The notes under the pieces were generated by a model. That model saw nothing but the letters and a program-made list of their open reading frames with translations, searched no databases and was not told where the DNA came from. From JBCBKU01 sp965267475 (GTDB lineage: Bacteria > Pseudomonadota > Alphaproteobacteria > Rhodobacterales > Rhodobacteraceae), in contig OZ254079.1 in NCBI GenBank assembly GCA_965267475.1, positions 2,232,001 through 2,296,000 of the forward strand: a DNA stretch of 64,000 nucleotides. The letters are read 5' to 3'. Shown piece by piece: positions 26,316 to 34,965 of the stretch (positions within the stretch are counted from its first letter, which is position 1; each line of letters opens with the position of its first letter). The translations under genes and the position numbers were made by a program.

Positions 26316-27278
26316 ATGACCCGAACCGTTGTCGAATCGAAATCGAAGACCGTTACCATTGGATTCGACGAACCCTTTTGCGTGATCGGCGAGCGGATCA
26401 ATCCGACCGGGCGCAAGAAGCTGGCCGCCGAGTTGGAAGCGGGCGACTTTTCGACCGTTGAGAAGGACGCTCTGGAGCAAGTGGCCTGCGGCGCCATGGT
26501 GCTCGATGTGAATGCGGGTGTCGTCTACAACTCGAAGCCCGATCCCAACCAGACCGAGCCGCCCCTGATGCGGGCTGTTATTGAACTCGTCCAAGGGCTA
26601 GTGGACGTGCCTTTGTGCATCGATAGCTCGGTTCCTGGCGCGCTTGAGGCTGGGCTTGAAGTCTGCGAGGGGCGTCCACTGTTGAATTCCGTGACCGGAG
26701 AGGAGGAACGCCTCGAAGCGATCCTGCCGCTTGTGAAAAAGTACAACGTACCCGTCGTCGCGATCTCGAATGATGACACCGGGATTTCGGAAGATCCCGA
26801 TGTGCGCTTTGCCGTTGCCAAGAAGATCGTCGAACGAGCCGCCGATTTCGGGATTCCGGCCCATGATATCGTGGTAGACCCGCTCGTGATGCCCGTGGGC
26901 GCCATGGCGACGGCCGGACAACAGGTGTTTGCGCTGGTCAGAAAGCTCCGCGACGAGTTGGGCGTGAACACCACGTGCGGGGCGTCGAATATCTCATTCG
27001 GATTGCCGAACCGGCACGGGATCAACGCGGCCTTTCTGCCCATGGCGATCGGGGCCGGGATGACATCTGCCATCATGAACCCTGTTCGACCGGTTGAGAT
27101 GGAGGCGATCCGCGCTGCAAACTTCCTGATGAACCATGATGCAAATGGCGGGGAGTGGATCAAGTTCAGCCGCGTTCTCGATGCGGTCAAGGAAGGGACG
27201 CCCTTCCCCGAAGCCAACACGGCTGCGGCCAGTACAGGCCGGGGCGGGCGCGAAGGCCGCAGGCGGCGGAGGGCCTGA
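26316..27278 (+). CDS. Methyltetrahydrofolate:corrinoid methyltransferase (pterin-binding domain)
   Basis: 320 residues from the ATG at 26316. Single pterin-binding TIM barrel as in the MeTr module of methionine synthase or AcsE: CVIGERINPTGRKKLA, MVLDVNAGVVY, PLCIDSSVPGALEAGLEVCEGRPLLNSVTGEE, VVAISNDDTGISEDP, DIVVDPLVMPVG, TTCGASNISFGLPNR. Moves the methyl group of methyl-H4folate to a corrinoid. No homocysteine-binding or cobalamin-binding domain is fused. From memory, some Rhodobacteraceae use split methionine synthases built from separate modules, so this may be the folate module. A basic tail (GREGRRRRRA) ends the protein. Confidence 0.9.
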   Translation: MTRTVVESKSKTVTIGFDEPFCVIGERINPTGRKKLAAELEAGDFSTVEKDALEQVACGAMVLDVNAGVVYNSKPDPNQTEPPLMRAVIELVQGLVDVPLCIDSSVPGALEAGLEVCEGRPLLNSVTGEEERLEAILPLVKKYNVPVVAISNDDTGISEDPDVRFAVAKKIVERAADFGIPAHDIVVDPLVMPVGAMATAGQQVFALVRKLRDELGVNTTCGASNISFGLPNRHGINAAFLPMAIGAGMTSAIMNPVRPVEMEAIRAANFLMNHDANGGEWIKFSRVLDAVKEGTPFPEANTAAASTGRGGREGRRRRRA

Positions 27279-27284
27279 TCGAGG

Positions 27285-28001
27285 ATGCCGCGTGATCGCA
27301 AATCCAGCGGGCGTGGCACGCGCGACCTGAAGGTCAGGGTAAAAACCGCGAAGGGGCGGAAGCTGTCCTCGACCCGCTGGCTCGAGCGGCAGTTGAATGA
27401 CCCCTACGTAAAGCGCGCCCGGGATGAAGGGTATCGCGGACGGGCCGCTTTCAAGCTGATTGAACTGGATGACAAACTTGGCTTCCTGAAGCCGGGCGGT
27501 CGTGTTGTCGATCTTGGGGCCGCACCCGGGGGGTGGACGCAGGTGGCCGTGGCCCGGGTCAATGCGCTTGGCGAAAAGCAGAACAAGCCGCAGGGAACCG
27601 TGCTGGGGGTTGATTTGCAAGAGATGGAGCCCATCGCTGGGGCCGAACTCTATGTTCTGGATTTTCTGGAAGACGACGCGGACCAGAAGGTCAAGGGCTG
27701 GCTGGGGGGACCTGCCGATGTCGTCATGTCGGACATGGCGGCCGCCTCTTCGGGCCACAAGGCAACGGATCATTTACGGATCATCGCGCTTTGTGAGGCG
27801 GCGGCGGAATTCGCATTCGATGTGCTGGAACCGGGCGGAACGTTCCTGGCCAAGGTCCTGGCGGGTGGCGCAGAAGGCTCGCTTCAGGCCACGTTGAAAA
27901 AGCGGTTCGACAGGGTCGCCAATATCAAACCCCCGGCGAGCCGGGCAGACAGCTCCGAGAAATATGTGGTCGCCACGGGCTTTCGGGGCGCCCTTGAGTG
28001 A
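27285..28001 (+). CDS. rlmE: 23S rRNA (uridine-2'-O)-methyltransferase RlmE (FtsJ/RrmJ)
   Basis: 238 residues. Methylates U2552 in the peptidyl transferase A-loop of 23S rRNA, needed for 50S maturation. Family features: YVKRARDEGYRGRAAFKLIELDDKLGFLKPGGRVVDLGAAPGGWTQVA (catalytic Lys and SAM motif I), VLGVDLQEMEPI, DVVMSDMAAASSGHKATDHLRI (catalytic Asp), EPGGTFLAKVLAGG (catalytic Lys) and SSEKYVVATGFRG (Glu). All K-D-K-E residues present. Begins 6 bases after the methyltransferase gene. A double hairpin follows. Confidence 0.96.
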   Translation: MPRDRKSSGRGTRDLKVRVKTAKGRKLSSTRWLERQLNDPYVKRARDEGYRGRAAFKLIELDDKLGFLKPGGRVVDLGAAPGGWTQVAVARVNALGEKQNKPQGTVLGVDLQEMEPIAGAELYVLDFLEDDADQKVKGWLGGPADVVMSDMAAASSGHKATDHLRIIALCEAAAEFAFDVLEPGGTFLAKVLAGGAEGSLQATLKKRFDRVANIKPPASRADSSEKYVVATGFRGALE

Positions 28002-28016
28002 GACCGGGTGTGACGT

Positions 28017-28063
28017 CGTTTTTCGCCTCGAAAAACGGTCCGAAAAATGACTTCATTTTTCGG
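28017..28063. repeat. Double palindrome, copy 2 (probable bidirectional terminator or REP-like element)
   Basis: Between convergent rlmE and tupA: CGTTTTTCG-cct-CGAAAAACG (28017-28037), then CCGAAAAATGA-ct-TCATTTTTCGG (28040-28063). Same design and core as the element at 15919-15964 with compensatory stem differences. The second hairpin overlaps the tupA stop codon at 28053-28055. Confidence 0.8.
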
Positions 28064-28865
28064 TGTCTTGCCCGGGGGTCGTCGGAAAGAATAATTGCTC
28101 ACCGTTCGGGCGGAAATCGGCGATCGCCAATTGCCCTTCGGCGCCCAGGATCCAGTTCAGGAAAGCCTCGGTCAGGCGCGGATCAACATGGTCGCAATGA
28201 AGCGGGCTGACCGGGATCACACCATAGGGATTTTTGAGAAGATCGGCCCCTTCGACCAGAACCGTCAGATCGCCCTTATTGCCGAAGGTCGCCCAAGTTG
28301 CGCGATCGCTAAGCGTATAGGCCCCCATGCCGACCGCCATGTTCAAGGTCGCGCCCATGCCCGCCCCCGCTGCCCGATACCAAGCGCCGGCCGGATCGGG
28401 ATCCAATGCCGTTTCTTCCCAAAGCGCGAGTTCCTTTCTATGCGTTCCGGACTGATCGCCGCGCGAGACGAAAAGCGACCGGGTCTCGGCAAGTAGACTG
28501 AGCGCCTCGACAGGGCTGCGCCCGGCGATCCGGGCCGGATCGTCGGCGGGTCCCACGATGACAAAATCATTGCTCATTAGATCGAACCGCTCGGTCCCGT
28601 ATCCTGCCTCGACAAAGGCGTCTTCCGCTGCGCGCGCGTGGACGATCACCACGTCCCCATCGCAATTGGCGGCATTTTTCAAGGCCTGGCCCGTTCCGAC
28701 GGCGATGACGCGGACTTCGATCCCCGTGGCGCGAGTGAAGCCGGGCAGGATCGCATCGAAAAGGCCCGAATTCTGGGTCGATGTGGTCGACTGTAGTTGA
28801 AGGACCGGATCGGCATGCGCGACGCCGACGCCCAGAACGCAGGCCATGACGATGGCCTTAAACAA
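28053..28865 (-). CDS. tupA: Tungstate ABC transporter substrate-binding protein (TupA-like)
   Basis: 270 residues from a TTG at 28865, giving a proper signal peptide (MFKAIVMACVLGVGVAHA, cleavage before DPVL) with GGTGAG upstream; an ATG at 28847 would shorten it. The oxyanion-binding start LQSTTSTQNSGLFDAILPGF, then VIAVGTGQALKNAANCDGDVVIVHA, DFVIVGPADDPA, FVSRGDQSGTHRKELALW and MGAYTLSDRATW follow TupA/WtpA-type proteins. Binds tungstate (perhaps molybdate) in the periplasm. Last gene of tupBCA, overlapping tupC by 8 bases. Confidence 0.92.
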   Translation of the reverse strand: MFKAIVMACVLGVGVAHADPVLQLQSTTSTQNSGLFDAILPGFTRATGIEVRVIAVGTGQALKNAANCDGDVVIVHARAAEDAFVEAGYGTERFDLMSNDFVIVGPADDPARIAGRSPVEALSLLAETRSLFVSRGDQSGTHRKELALWEETALDPDPAGAWYRAAGAGMGATLNMAVGMGAYTLSDRATWATFGNKGDLTVLVEGADLLKNPYGVIPVSPLHCDHVDPRLTEAFLNWILGAEGQLAIADFRPNGEQLFFPTTPGQDTEK

Positions 28866-29598
28866 GCAACTCACCGGCCAGATAGGCAGCGGCCTCCGGT
28901 GAAGCCGGCTCGGCAAAGAACTCAGCGACTGGCCGGTGTTCGGTAACGCGGCCTTTGTGCAGAAACGCGACGTCCTGGGCCAGCCGTTCTGCTTGTGCCC
29001 GATCGTGGGTGACGAGGATAACCTTCATGCCTGCATCGGCAATCTCGCGGACAAGCGATTCAAAGACAACCATGGCTGCCGGGTCCAGACTAGCCGTCGG
29101 TTCGTCCATCAGGATCCACTTGGGGTGTGCCGCAAGACCGCGCGCGATTTGCAGGCGTTGCTGTTCCCCACCAGACAAATGCCGCGCCGGCATATCGGCC
29201 TGGCCGGTCAGGCTGGCCAATGCCAGCAACTCGTCTATGCGCGATGACCTACGGCGAACGGGAACCCGTGCGATCCGAAGGGCGTGGGCAAGATTGCCGC
29301 GCACGCTGCGTCTGAGAAAGACGGGGCGCTGAAAGACAAGGGCTGGAAGGCCCAGCTCGGGCAAGACAGTGATAACGCCGCCGCTTGGGCGGACAAGCCC
29401 GGCAAGCACACGAAGGAACAGGCTTTTCCCAGCACCGTTTGGACCGATCAAGGCTGTGATCCCATGGCGGCCAAGCGCCAGCGACACGCCCCGCAGCAGG
29501 TCGCGGCCTTCCGTGGCGAGGCGGATCTCATGGGCGCGAATGGCGGCGTCATGGGGCTCGGGCACCGCCCGGATCGGGATGATGCGCGGTTCACGCAC
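28858..29598 (-). CDS. tupC: Tungstate ABC transporter ATP-binding protein (TupC-like)
   Basis: 246 residues from a GTG at 29598 overlapping the permease stop; a TTG at 29604 is the alternative. Walker A LIGPNGAGKSLFLR, signature HLSGGEQQRLQIARGL, Walker B WILMDEPTASLD, and switch VTHDRAQAERLA are intact. The short length (no C-terminal MOP/TOBE domain) fits TupC rather than ModC. Powers tungstate uptake. Middle gene of the operon. Confidence 0.9.
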   Translation of the reverse strand: MREPRIIPIRAVPEPHDAAIRAHEIRLATEGRDLLRGVSLALGRHGITALIGPNGAGKSLFLRVLAGLVRPSGGVITVLPELGLPALVFQRPVFLRRSVRGNLAHALRIARVPVRRRSSRIDELLALASLTGQADMPARHLSGGEQQRLQIARGLAAHPKWILMDEPTASLDPAAMVVFESLVREIADAGMKVILVTHDRAQAERLAQDVAFLHKGRVTEHRPVAEFFAEPASPEAAAYLAGELLV

Positions 29599-30298
29599 GG
29601 GCAAACTCCCGGTTGCGTGGACGGGCCGCCATGACGATCGCGTTCAGGGCCAGTGTCATGGCCAGCAAGACAAGCCCAAGCGCCAGTGCCAGCGCCAGTT
29701 CCCCGCGCGATGTTTCCAGTGCAATCGCCGTGGTCATCACCCGTGTCGCATGGTCGATATTGCCACCCACGATCATCACGGCGCCAACTTCGGCCAGGGC
29801 GCGTCCAAGCCCCGCCAAAGCGGCTGTCATCAAGGCCCCCCGTCCGTCCCAGACCAGCGTGCCCATGATCTGTTTCCGGCTGGCCCGCATTGCGCGAAGT
29901 GTCTCGTCATACTCCACCGAGAGTTCGGATAGGGCCTGCAGGGCGATTGCCGCGACGATGGGCGTCACAAGGATCATTTGCGCCAGGATCATCGCTGCCG
30001 GAGTGTACAGAAGCCCGAGCGCGCCAAGTGGACCGGCCCGGCTCAAAAGCAAGTAAAGGGTCAGCCCAATGACGACGGGTGGCAGACCCATGGCCGCATT
30101 CAGGACCAGAATTATGGCCTGGCGCCCGGTGAAGCGCGTCACGACCAGAAGGGCCGCCAGCGGAAAGGCAATCAGACACGACAGTGCGATCGCAATGAGC
30201 GACACGAAAAGAGAAAGCCCCACGATCTCAAGCAATGCCGCATCCAGGGATGCGATCAATCGGAAAGCTTCTGAGAAGGCGCTGGAAAAGTCTTGCAT
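29591..30298 (-). CDS. tupB: Tungstate ABC transporter permease (TupB-like)
   Basis: 235 residues, about five membrane helices. EAA loop: YDETLRAMRASRKQIMGTLVWDGRGALMTAALAGLGRALAEVGAVMIVGGNI, where the LAEVGA(V/A)MIVGGNI string is typical of TupB. First gene of tupBCA. Supplies tungsten for enzymes such as W-formate dehydrogenases. The region upstream contains an inverted repeat TTGACC-N5-GGTCAA. Confidence 0.92.
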   Translation of the reverse strand: MQDFSSAFSEAFRLIASLDAALLEIVGLSLFVSLIAIALSCLIAFPLAALLVVTRFTGRQAIILVLNAAMGLPPVVIGLTLYLLLSRAGPLGALGLLYTPAAMILAQMILVTPIVAAIALQALSELSVEYDETLRAMRASRKQIMGTLVWDGRGALMTAALAGLGRALAEVGAVMIVGGNIDHATRVMTTAIALETSRGELALALALGLVLLAMTLALNAIVMAARPRNREFARA

Positions 30299-30356
30299 GG
30301 CGGCCCGTCACTCGTATCGCGACAGAGACTAGCCGCCAGAGGCGGGGATTTGTCAA

Positions 30357-30373
30357 TTGACCGTTTCGGTCAA
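30357..30373. promoter_or_regulatory. Inverted repeat between tupB and the H-NS-like gene
   Basis: TTGACC (30357-30362), spacer GTTTC, GGTCAA (30368-30373). It is 59 bases upstream of the tupB ATG and 10 bases downstream of the H-NS-like stop codon, so it could be an operator for tup, or a weak terminator for the H-NS-like gene. No clear T-tract in either direction. Confidence 0.45.
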
Positions 30374-30382
30374 CTTTACGGA

Positions 30383-30718
30383 TCAGATGGCGAGGTCGGC
30401 CTCTTTCTTGCCGCTGTTTAGTGCCGATTTGAACCATTCCGGCCGGCGCCCGCGCCCGGACCAGGTTTGCTTTGGATCCTTGGGGTTGCGGTATTTCGGC
30501 GCACTTGGTTTCGCTTTCGACTTCGCAGGGCCTTTGCGCTTTTTGGGCGTCGTGGCGATGATATCATCAATCGCCATGCCATAATCCTTCGCGACCTTTT
30601 CCAGGGCCCTCCGGGCTTCGCGCTGCTGGCGCTGTTCATGGCTTGCGATGGCTGCATCGACTTTCTTGGAAAGTGCCTTGAGCTCTTTCAGTGAGAGCTT
30701 TCCGATTTTGATGTCCAT
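30383..30718 (-). CDS. H-NS histone family protein (HvrA/Spb-like)
   Basis: 111 residues. N-terminal coiled-coil oligomerisation helix (about 5-50, SLKELKALSKKVDAAIASHEQRQQ), a Lys/Pro-rich linker, and the C-terminal AT-hook-like DNA-binding core YRNPKDPKQTWSGRGRRPEWF, very close to the H-NS consensus TWTGRGR(x)P. In Rhodobacter, HvrA is such a protein acting on photosynthesis and nitrogen-fixation genes; here it lies next to the exopolysaccharide locus, where H-NS-like silencing would make sense. Linkage to that locus is inference from position. Confidence 0.93.
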   Translation of the reverse strand: MDIKIGKLSLKELKALSKKVDAAIASHEQRQQREARRALEKVAKDYGMAIDDIIATTPKKRKGPAKSKAKPSAPKYRNPKDPKQTWSGRGRRPEWFKSALNSGKKEADLAI

Positions 30719-30814
30719 TATTCTTATGTCCCGTTTGGTTGAGAAGTTTCATTTAGAGCAGCGGTTCAAAAAGGGAAAGGGTCTGTTGGGCGCTGTTGAA
30801 AGAAATTGATTAAT

Positions 30815-32161
30815 TCAAGAATAATTCCCAGTTGAATTCCTGTTTTCCAATCGCGCGACGCGCGCATTTTTGTGGAAGAAACGGGTCCAGCCAATTCCCA
30901 TGATGAATGCAAGAAGTGCGGTGTTCGACGGGAACTGAAATGAAAAATCAAAAAGCGCATGAAATCCGGCGGCTGCCAGGCAAGCGAGCGCACACATGGA
31001 AATCGGATCGCTTTCTTCACCCGTTTTTAGAGAAGCCGGCGCGTTTCGAAGAAGCAAAAGCGGGGAAAGATACAACAAAATTGTAGCGGGAATTCCCAAC
31101 TCAAAAGCGTTCTCCAAGAAGCTGTTATGGGCCCGCCGCCACTCGCCAAAGGCAAGTTCAGTCGAGATATGTTCCGCAAAGGCAAATCGAAATCCGGCAA
31201 GACCGTTTCCTAGAATTGGGCGGTCGGAGAGGCTTGCAAATAGCTGCCAATAGACATCGAAGCGCGCAGCGCCCGTGGACAGTTCGCCTAGCCGTGCCGT
31301 CAATGCGGACCCGGCGACCAGGGCCAGTGCAACCGTGCCAAGAATTGAAATACCAAGGCGCAGCCGCAATTCCTTTCTGCTTCGCGCGGTCGTGGCAAGC
31401 AGGATGATGGCGCCAAGTCCCAACGATGCAGCGCCCGCGCGGCTTCCTGACATGACAAGTGCCACGCCTGCAAGAATGGCGCCAAGGCAGAATATCCATC
31501 CGCCCGAAAAGAACCGTGTAATCCAATTGGTACCTGGGGCGTTTCCGGCTTGGAATACCCGCAGTGCCATGGCGAGGTTACAGAGAAAGGTCATGACTGC
31601 AAAACTCGCGAAGGCGCCTCTGTTCAGGAAACTCGCAGACACGAACCCGTTGGCGCGATCGGCCAGGATCGGGTTCCATCCGATCCCGACGGCGATGATC
31701 CCGAAGGCGGATAGGGCGGCACCAAATACCGCGATTGCGGTCAGAAACGCCTTGGCCACTGTCCGGTCCCGTGCCGCCAGCGCAGCAACCAGGAAGGCCG
31801 CGCCATATCCGGCAAGACGCAGCACATGGTGCCGGGCCGTCATTGGATCGGCGGCAATGGTCTGCATCCCGTCCACGGCAGGGGCCCAGTGCGGATGGGC
31901 CAGCGCCGGACCGGCGCCGGGGAGCGTTTGCGCCAGTGCCCAGGTCAAGACGGCAAAATAGGCGAGCCCCGGTACAACCAAGGCGCGCACGCGAACTTGA
32001 TCAAGCTGAGCCAGACCCGGCAGGCACAGGACCCCGGCCAAAAGGGCAAGCCCGCTCAGCGCCATCCAAGCGGGTGGGCGGTTCGCACCAAGTGCGAGGG
32101 TCAGAAGTAAAATCCCAATCAGGAGGGACCAAGCCGCAACCCTTTGGGGCGTCTCGGTCAT
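30815..32161 (-). CDS. O-antigen ligase / Wzy-like polysaccharide polymerase, membrane protein
   Basis: 448 residues with 11-12 hydrophobic segments. The large periplasmic loop near residue 300-350 holds FDVYWQLFASLSDRPILGNGLAGFRFAFAEHISTELAFGEWRRAHNSFLENAFELGIPA, matching the Wzy_C/O-antigen ligase domain with its GNGxGxF and HNSFLE(x)xxELG motifs. Polymerises or ligates glycan repeat units on the periplasmic face. It is coupled by ATGA to the Wzc-like gene, suggesting a partnership in chain-length control. A second such protein is encoded at 41133-42455. Confidence 0.9.
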   Translation of the reverse strand: MTETPQRVAAWSLLIGILLLTLALGANRPPAWMALSGLALLAGVLCLPGLAQLDQVRVRALVVPGLAYFAVLTWALAQTLPGAGPALAHPHWAPAVDGMQTIAADPMTARHHVLRLAGYGAAFLVAALAARDRTVAKAFLTAIAVFGAALSAFGIIAVGIGWNPILADRANGFVSASFLNRGAFASFAVMTFLCNLAMALRVFQAGNAPGTNWITRFFSGGWIFCLGAILAGVALVMSGSRAGAASLGLGAIILLATTARSRKELRLRLGISILGTVALALVAGSALTARLGELSTGAARFDVYWQLFASLSDRPILGNGLAGFRFAFAEHISTELAFGEWRRAHNSFLENAFELGIPATILLYLSPLLLLRNAPASLKTGEESDPISMCALACLAAAGFHALFDFSFQFPSNTALLAFIMGIGWTRFFHKNARVARLENRNSTGNYS

Positions 32162-34467
32162 GGGGCATAAGCCTTCCGGTATCGACCTCGGTAATAGGCC
32201 TGACCGCCATAGCTGTAGCGTGCGGCTTTCGTCTCGTTCACGCGGGTCAGCACCGTGCCAATCAGAGGTGCACCGACAAGCCCGAGCTCTTTCAAGCCAT
32301 CCAATGCCGCGCCACGCGGCGTTTCATTCCAGCGCACCGCATAGATCACGGCATCCGCAAGACCCGACAAGATCCGCGCGTCGGTGACCGCAAGGACCGG
32401 CGGCGTGTCGAGAATGACAAGGTCATACCGTGTCTTCAATGCGGCGATCAGGTCCCGGAACTTGTGCGTCGACAGAATGTCGGCGGCGTTCACGGCAGTG
32501 GCCGGTTCGCCGGGCCGGGTCATCAGGACATCGAGACCGGTTTCGGGATCGCGGAAAATGGCCTCGTCAAGCGTAGCCATGTCACGAAGATAGGACAGGA
32601 GGCCGGGGGCGTCCTCGCTGGCGTTCAGAATGCGCGCAAGGGCCGGGAGGCGCAGATCGCAATCGACGATGATCGCCGACTTGCCCATTTGCTGGCTTGT
32701 CATCGCCACCAGCATCGCCGTGGTCGATTTCCCCTCGCGCGGTGTCGAGGAGGTGAACATGACCACCTGCGGTGGCTCTTTCGGGTTCGAATGCAGGATG
32801 CTCGTTCGCAGGTTTCGAATGGCTTCGGCCAAGGCCGATTTCGGATCCTGCCGGAAACGTGCTAGAACCCCGGTTCGGGTCAAACGGCTTCCCACAGCGG
32901 GGATTGTGCCAAGAACCGGACGCCCGGTCATATCCTCCAACTCGTGCGGTAGGCGATAGCTGTCATTCATGCGCTCGCGCAGGAAGACGGCGGCGATCCC
33001 GAGAAGCACGCCAACCATGGTTCCAAGGATCAGTGTGCGCCGGGCCGCATCCCCTTGGTGCCGAAGGGGTGGTTCGGCAGGTGACAAAACCCGGGCGTCA
33101 GCGGCCTGAAGTTCTTCTTGTTCGGATGTTTCCTTGAGCCGCGACAGAAAGTTTTCGTACAGGACGCGGCTGGCCTCGGCCTCGCGCTCCAATTGGCGGA
33201 TTTCGATCTCATCCTTGGACTGTCGGCGCGCCGTGTCCTCCAGCGTTTTCACCTCACGCTCAAGGCTTGCCAGTTGTGTCTCGCGCGCCTGCAACTCGGA
33301 ATGGGCCGCGGCGACGATTCGTTCCGCTTCTGCGCGGATGCTGGCATCAATGCGTTCAAGTTGCGCTTCAAGCCTGGCGATTACCGGATGCTTGGGATCA
33401 ACATTTGCCTTCAGTGCAAGCGTCTGTGCCGCGATATCGGAACGTTTCGCGCGCTCTTCTTGGATCATGTCAGACGCCCGGAATTCCGGCACCGCGCCTA
33501 GGTCCTTGTCATTGGCAAGGGCCGTACCTAGCCGATCCAACCTGGCGCGCGCCTCGCTTGCCTCGGCCCGGACCGCCGTCAGGGTGGCGGCCGTGGCGCG
33601 CAGTTTTTGCGACGTGATTTCAGGGCTTTGCCCCGAGTTCTCAGCTTGATTGACACGGGCGTTTTCGACCGCTGCTTCGGCGGTTTGGACCCGGACGCGC
33701 AATTCTTCGACCCGGCCCGACAGCCATTCGGTTGCGGCCCGCGTCGCGTCAAGTTTCGCGTCGAGTTGATCGAGGATGTAATGTTCGGCCACGGTATTCA
33801 CGATCCGGGCCGAGACATCGGCGCGCGACGACGAAAACGAAATCTCGATGACCTTTGATCCGGGAATGGGTCGAAGCGCCATGGCCTGCCGGACTTCAGC
33901 GACGACGGCGCGCCGTTCTGACACTGGGCTTGCCTCGGTATCTGGCAAAGGGTCCGGAGCCGCAGGTACGATCCCCAGATCGCGCAAGAATTCTATCGCT
34001 GGGGCGTCTTTGGCAAACATTCCAGCCAGACGCGTCAGGATCGTGTCCGCCGGCGGTCGCAGCGCGGGATTGAACTCGGGCATCGACGCCAGATCCAGGC
34101 GGTCCACCACGCGCCCAATGAGGTTGGTCGACGTCAAAACCTCGATTTCGTCCTGAAGCGATACATCGGTTCCATCGGCGCGGACCAGGACCTGCTGCAC
34201 GTCCACGACGTTGCGCGATTGAAGATCAAACATGACTTTCGCCGAGGCGCGATAGACCGGTTCAAGCTGTGACACGGCGAGAAGCGCCAGGACCCAGCAA
34301 AAGAAGGCCGAGACCGTGATCACCCACTTTCCGCGCCAAAGCTTTCCGACGACATCGCGAATATCAACAAACAAGGGGTCGCCTTGGGGTGCGTGATCGG
34401 CCCCCGCCTGGCCTGGCGACCGAACCGACCGGAAGCTTAGCCCTGACAAACTGCGGTCATATCGCAT
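32158..34467 (-). CDS. Polysaccharide co-polymerase with tyrosine autokinase (Wzc-like)
   Basis: 769 residues: Wzz domain with first membrane segment (about 45-70), a long periplasmic coiled coil (about 230-430), second membrane segment (about 475-495), and a cytoplasmic BY-kinase. Kinase motifs: Walker A TSSTPREGKSTTAM, Walker A' SAIIVDCDLRLP, Walker B YDLVILDTPPVLA. The tail RYSYGGQAYYRGRYRKAY is the Tyr cluster that is autophosphorylated. Controls polymer length and export together with the Wza-like protein encoded at 36598. Phosphatase partner not obvious, although a metallophosphoesterase lies at 35613-36380. Confidence 0.95.
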   Translation of the reverse strand: MRYDRSLSGLSFRSVRSPGQAGADHAPQGDPLFVDIRDVVGKLWRGKWVITVSAFFCWVLALLAVSQLEPVYRASAKVMFDLQSRNVVDVQQVLVRADGTDVSLQDEIEVLTSTNLIGRVVDRLDLASMPEFNPALRPPADTILTRLAGMFAKDAPAIEFLRDLGIVPAAPDPLPDTEASPVSERRAVVAEVRQAMALRPIPGSKVIEISFSSSRADVSARIVNTVAEHYILDQLDAKLDATRAATEWLSGRVEELRVRVQTAEAAVENARVNQAENSGQSPEITSQKLRATAATLTAVRAEASEARARLDRLGTALANDKDLGAVPEFRASDMIQEERAKRSDIAAQTLALKANVDPKHPVIARLEAQLERIDASIRAEAERIVAAAHSELQARETQLASLEREVKTLEDTARRQSKDEIEIRQLEREAEASRVLYENFLSRLKETSEQEELQAADARVLSPAEPPLRHQGDAARRTLILGTMVGVLLGIAAVFLRERMNDSYRLPHELEDMTGRPVLGTIPAVGSRLTRTGVLARFRQDPKSALAEAIRNLRTSILHSNPKEPPQVVMFTSSTPREGKSTTAMLVAMTSQQMGKSAIIVDCDLRLPALARILNASEDAPGLLSYLRDMATLDEAIFRDPETGLDVLMTRPGEPATAVNAADILSTHKFRDLIAALKTRYDLVILDTPPVLAVTDARILSGLADAVIYAVRWNETPRGAALDGLKELGLVGAPLIGTVLTRVNETKAARYSYGGQAYYRGRYRKAYAP

Positions 34468-34603
34468 TTTGACCTCCGCTTTTTTGGATCGCCGATGGAT
34501 GTGAACGTTTCGCTAACCAAGTTTGCGATAAGGTTCGGAACGTGATCGGGCCGGCAACCGATGGGGTGCTTCGCCGATCCGCACAATGGCAGGAGGGCTG
34601 GCC

Positions 34604-34948
34604 ATGACCATTTCGATCCTTGGGCGACGCGGTGTGTTCCGCGTGAAAGGCGCCGTCTTTGCGACGGCAATCGCAGCAGTTGTCGCCGTTCTGCCGGATC
34701 CGGCGGCGGCACATTTTTCGCCTCGGTCGTGTGAACGCCTCGAACGCGTGGTCACAATTCGGTTGAACCGGATTGATCGATTTCTGGCAGGGGTGCCCGA
34801 GGGCACTCGGCTGTATCAGCGCATGCTTTGGCGGAAGCACAGGTTGCAATGGATGTACTGGTCGTTGACGCGCGGACCCTACGCGCGCTGGTATTGTCGC
34901 CATTGGAATGATGACGACCGCCCGGGAACCAGCGACGACGACGCCTAG
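34604..34948 (+). CDS. Small secreted protein of unknown function in the exopolysaccharide locus
   Basis: 114 residues from the ATG at 34604, set by AGGAGG at 34591-34596; an ATG at 34586 would place that site inside the gene. Signal peptide: MTISILGRRGVFRVKGAVFATAIAAVVAVLPDPAAA, cleaved before HFS. The mature part is basic and aromatic (RMLWRKHRLQWMYWSLTRGPYARWYCRHW) with two Cys, then an acidic DDDRPGTSDDDA end. I do not recognise a family. Divergent from wzc, convergent with the TPR-like gene. The aromatic/basic character could suit contact with an acidic polysaccharide, which is speculation. Confidence 0.7.
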   Translation: MTISILGRRGVFRVKGAVFATAIAAVVAVLPDPAAAHFSPRSCERLERVVTIRLNRIDRFLAGVPEGTRLYQRMLWRKHRLQWMYWSLTRGPYARWYCRHWNDDDRPGTSDDDA

Positions 34949-34965
34949 GGTGCGCATGCGCCGGC

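Noticed and set aside
31275..31961. Long plus-strand open frames opposite the O-antigen ligase gene
   Set aside because: They lack recognisable domains and have low-complexity Ala/Arg/Pro composition; the minus strand carries the conserved ligase motifs.
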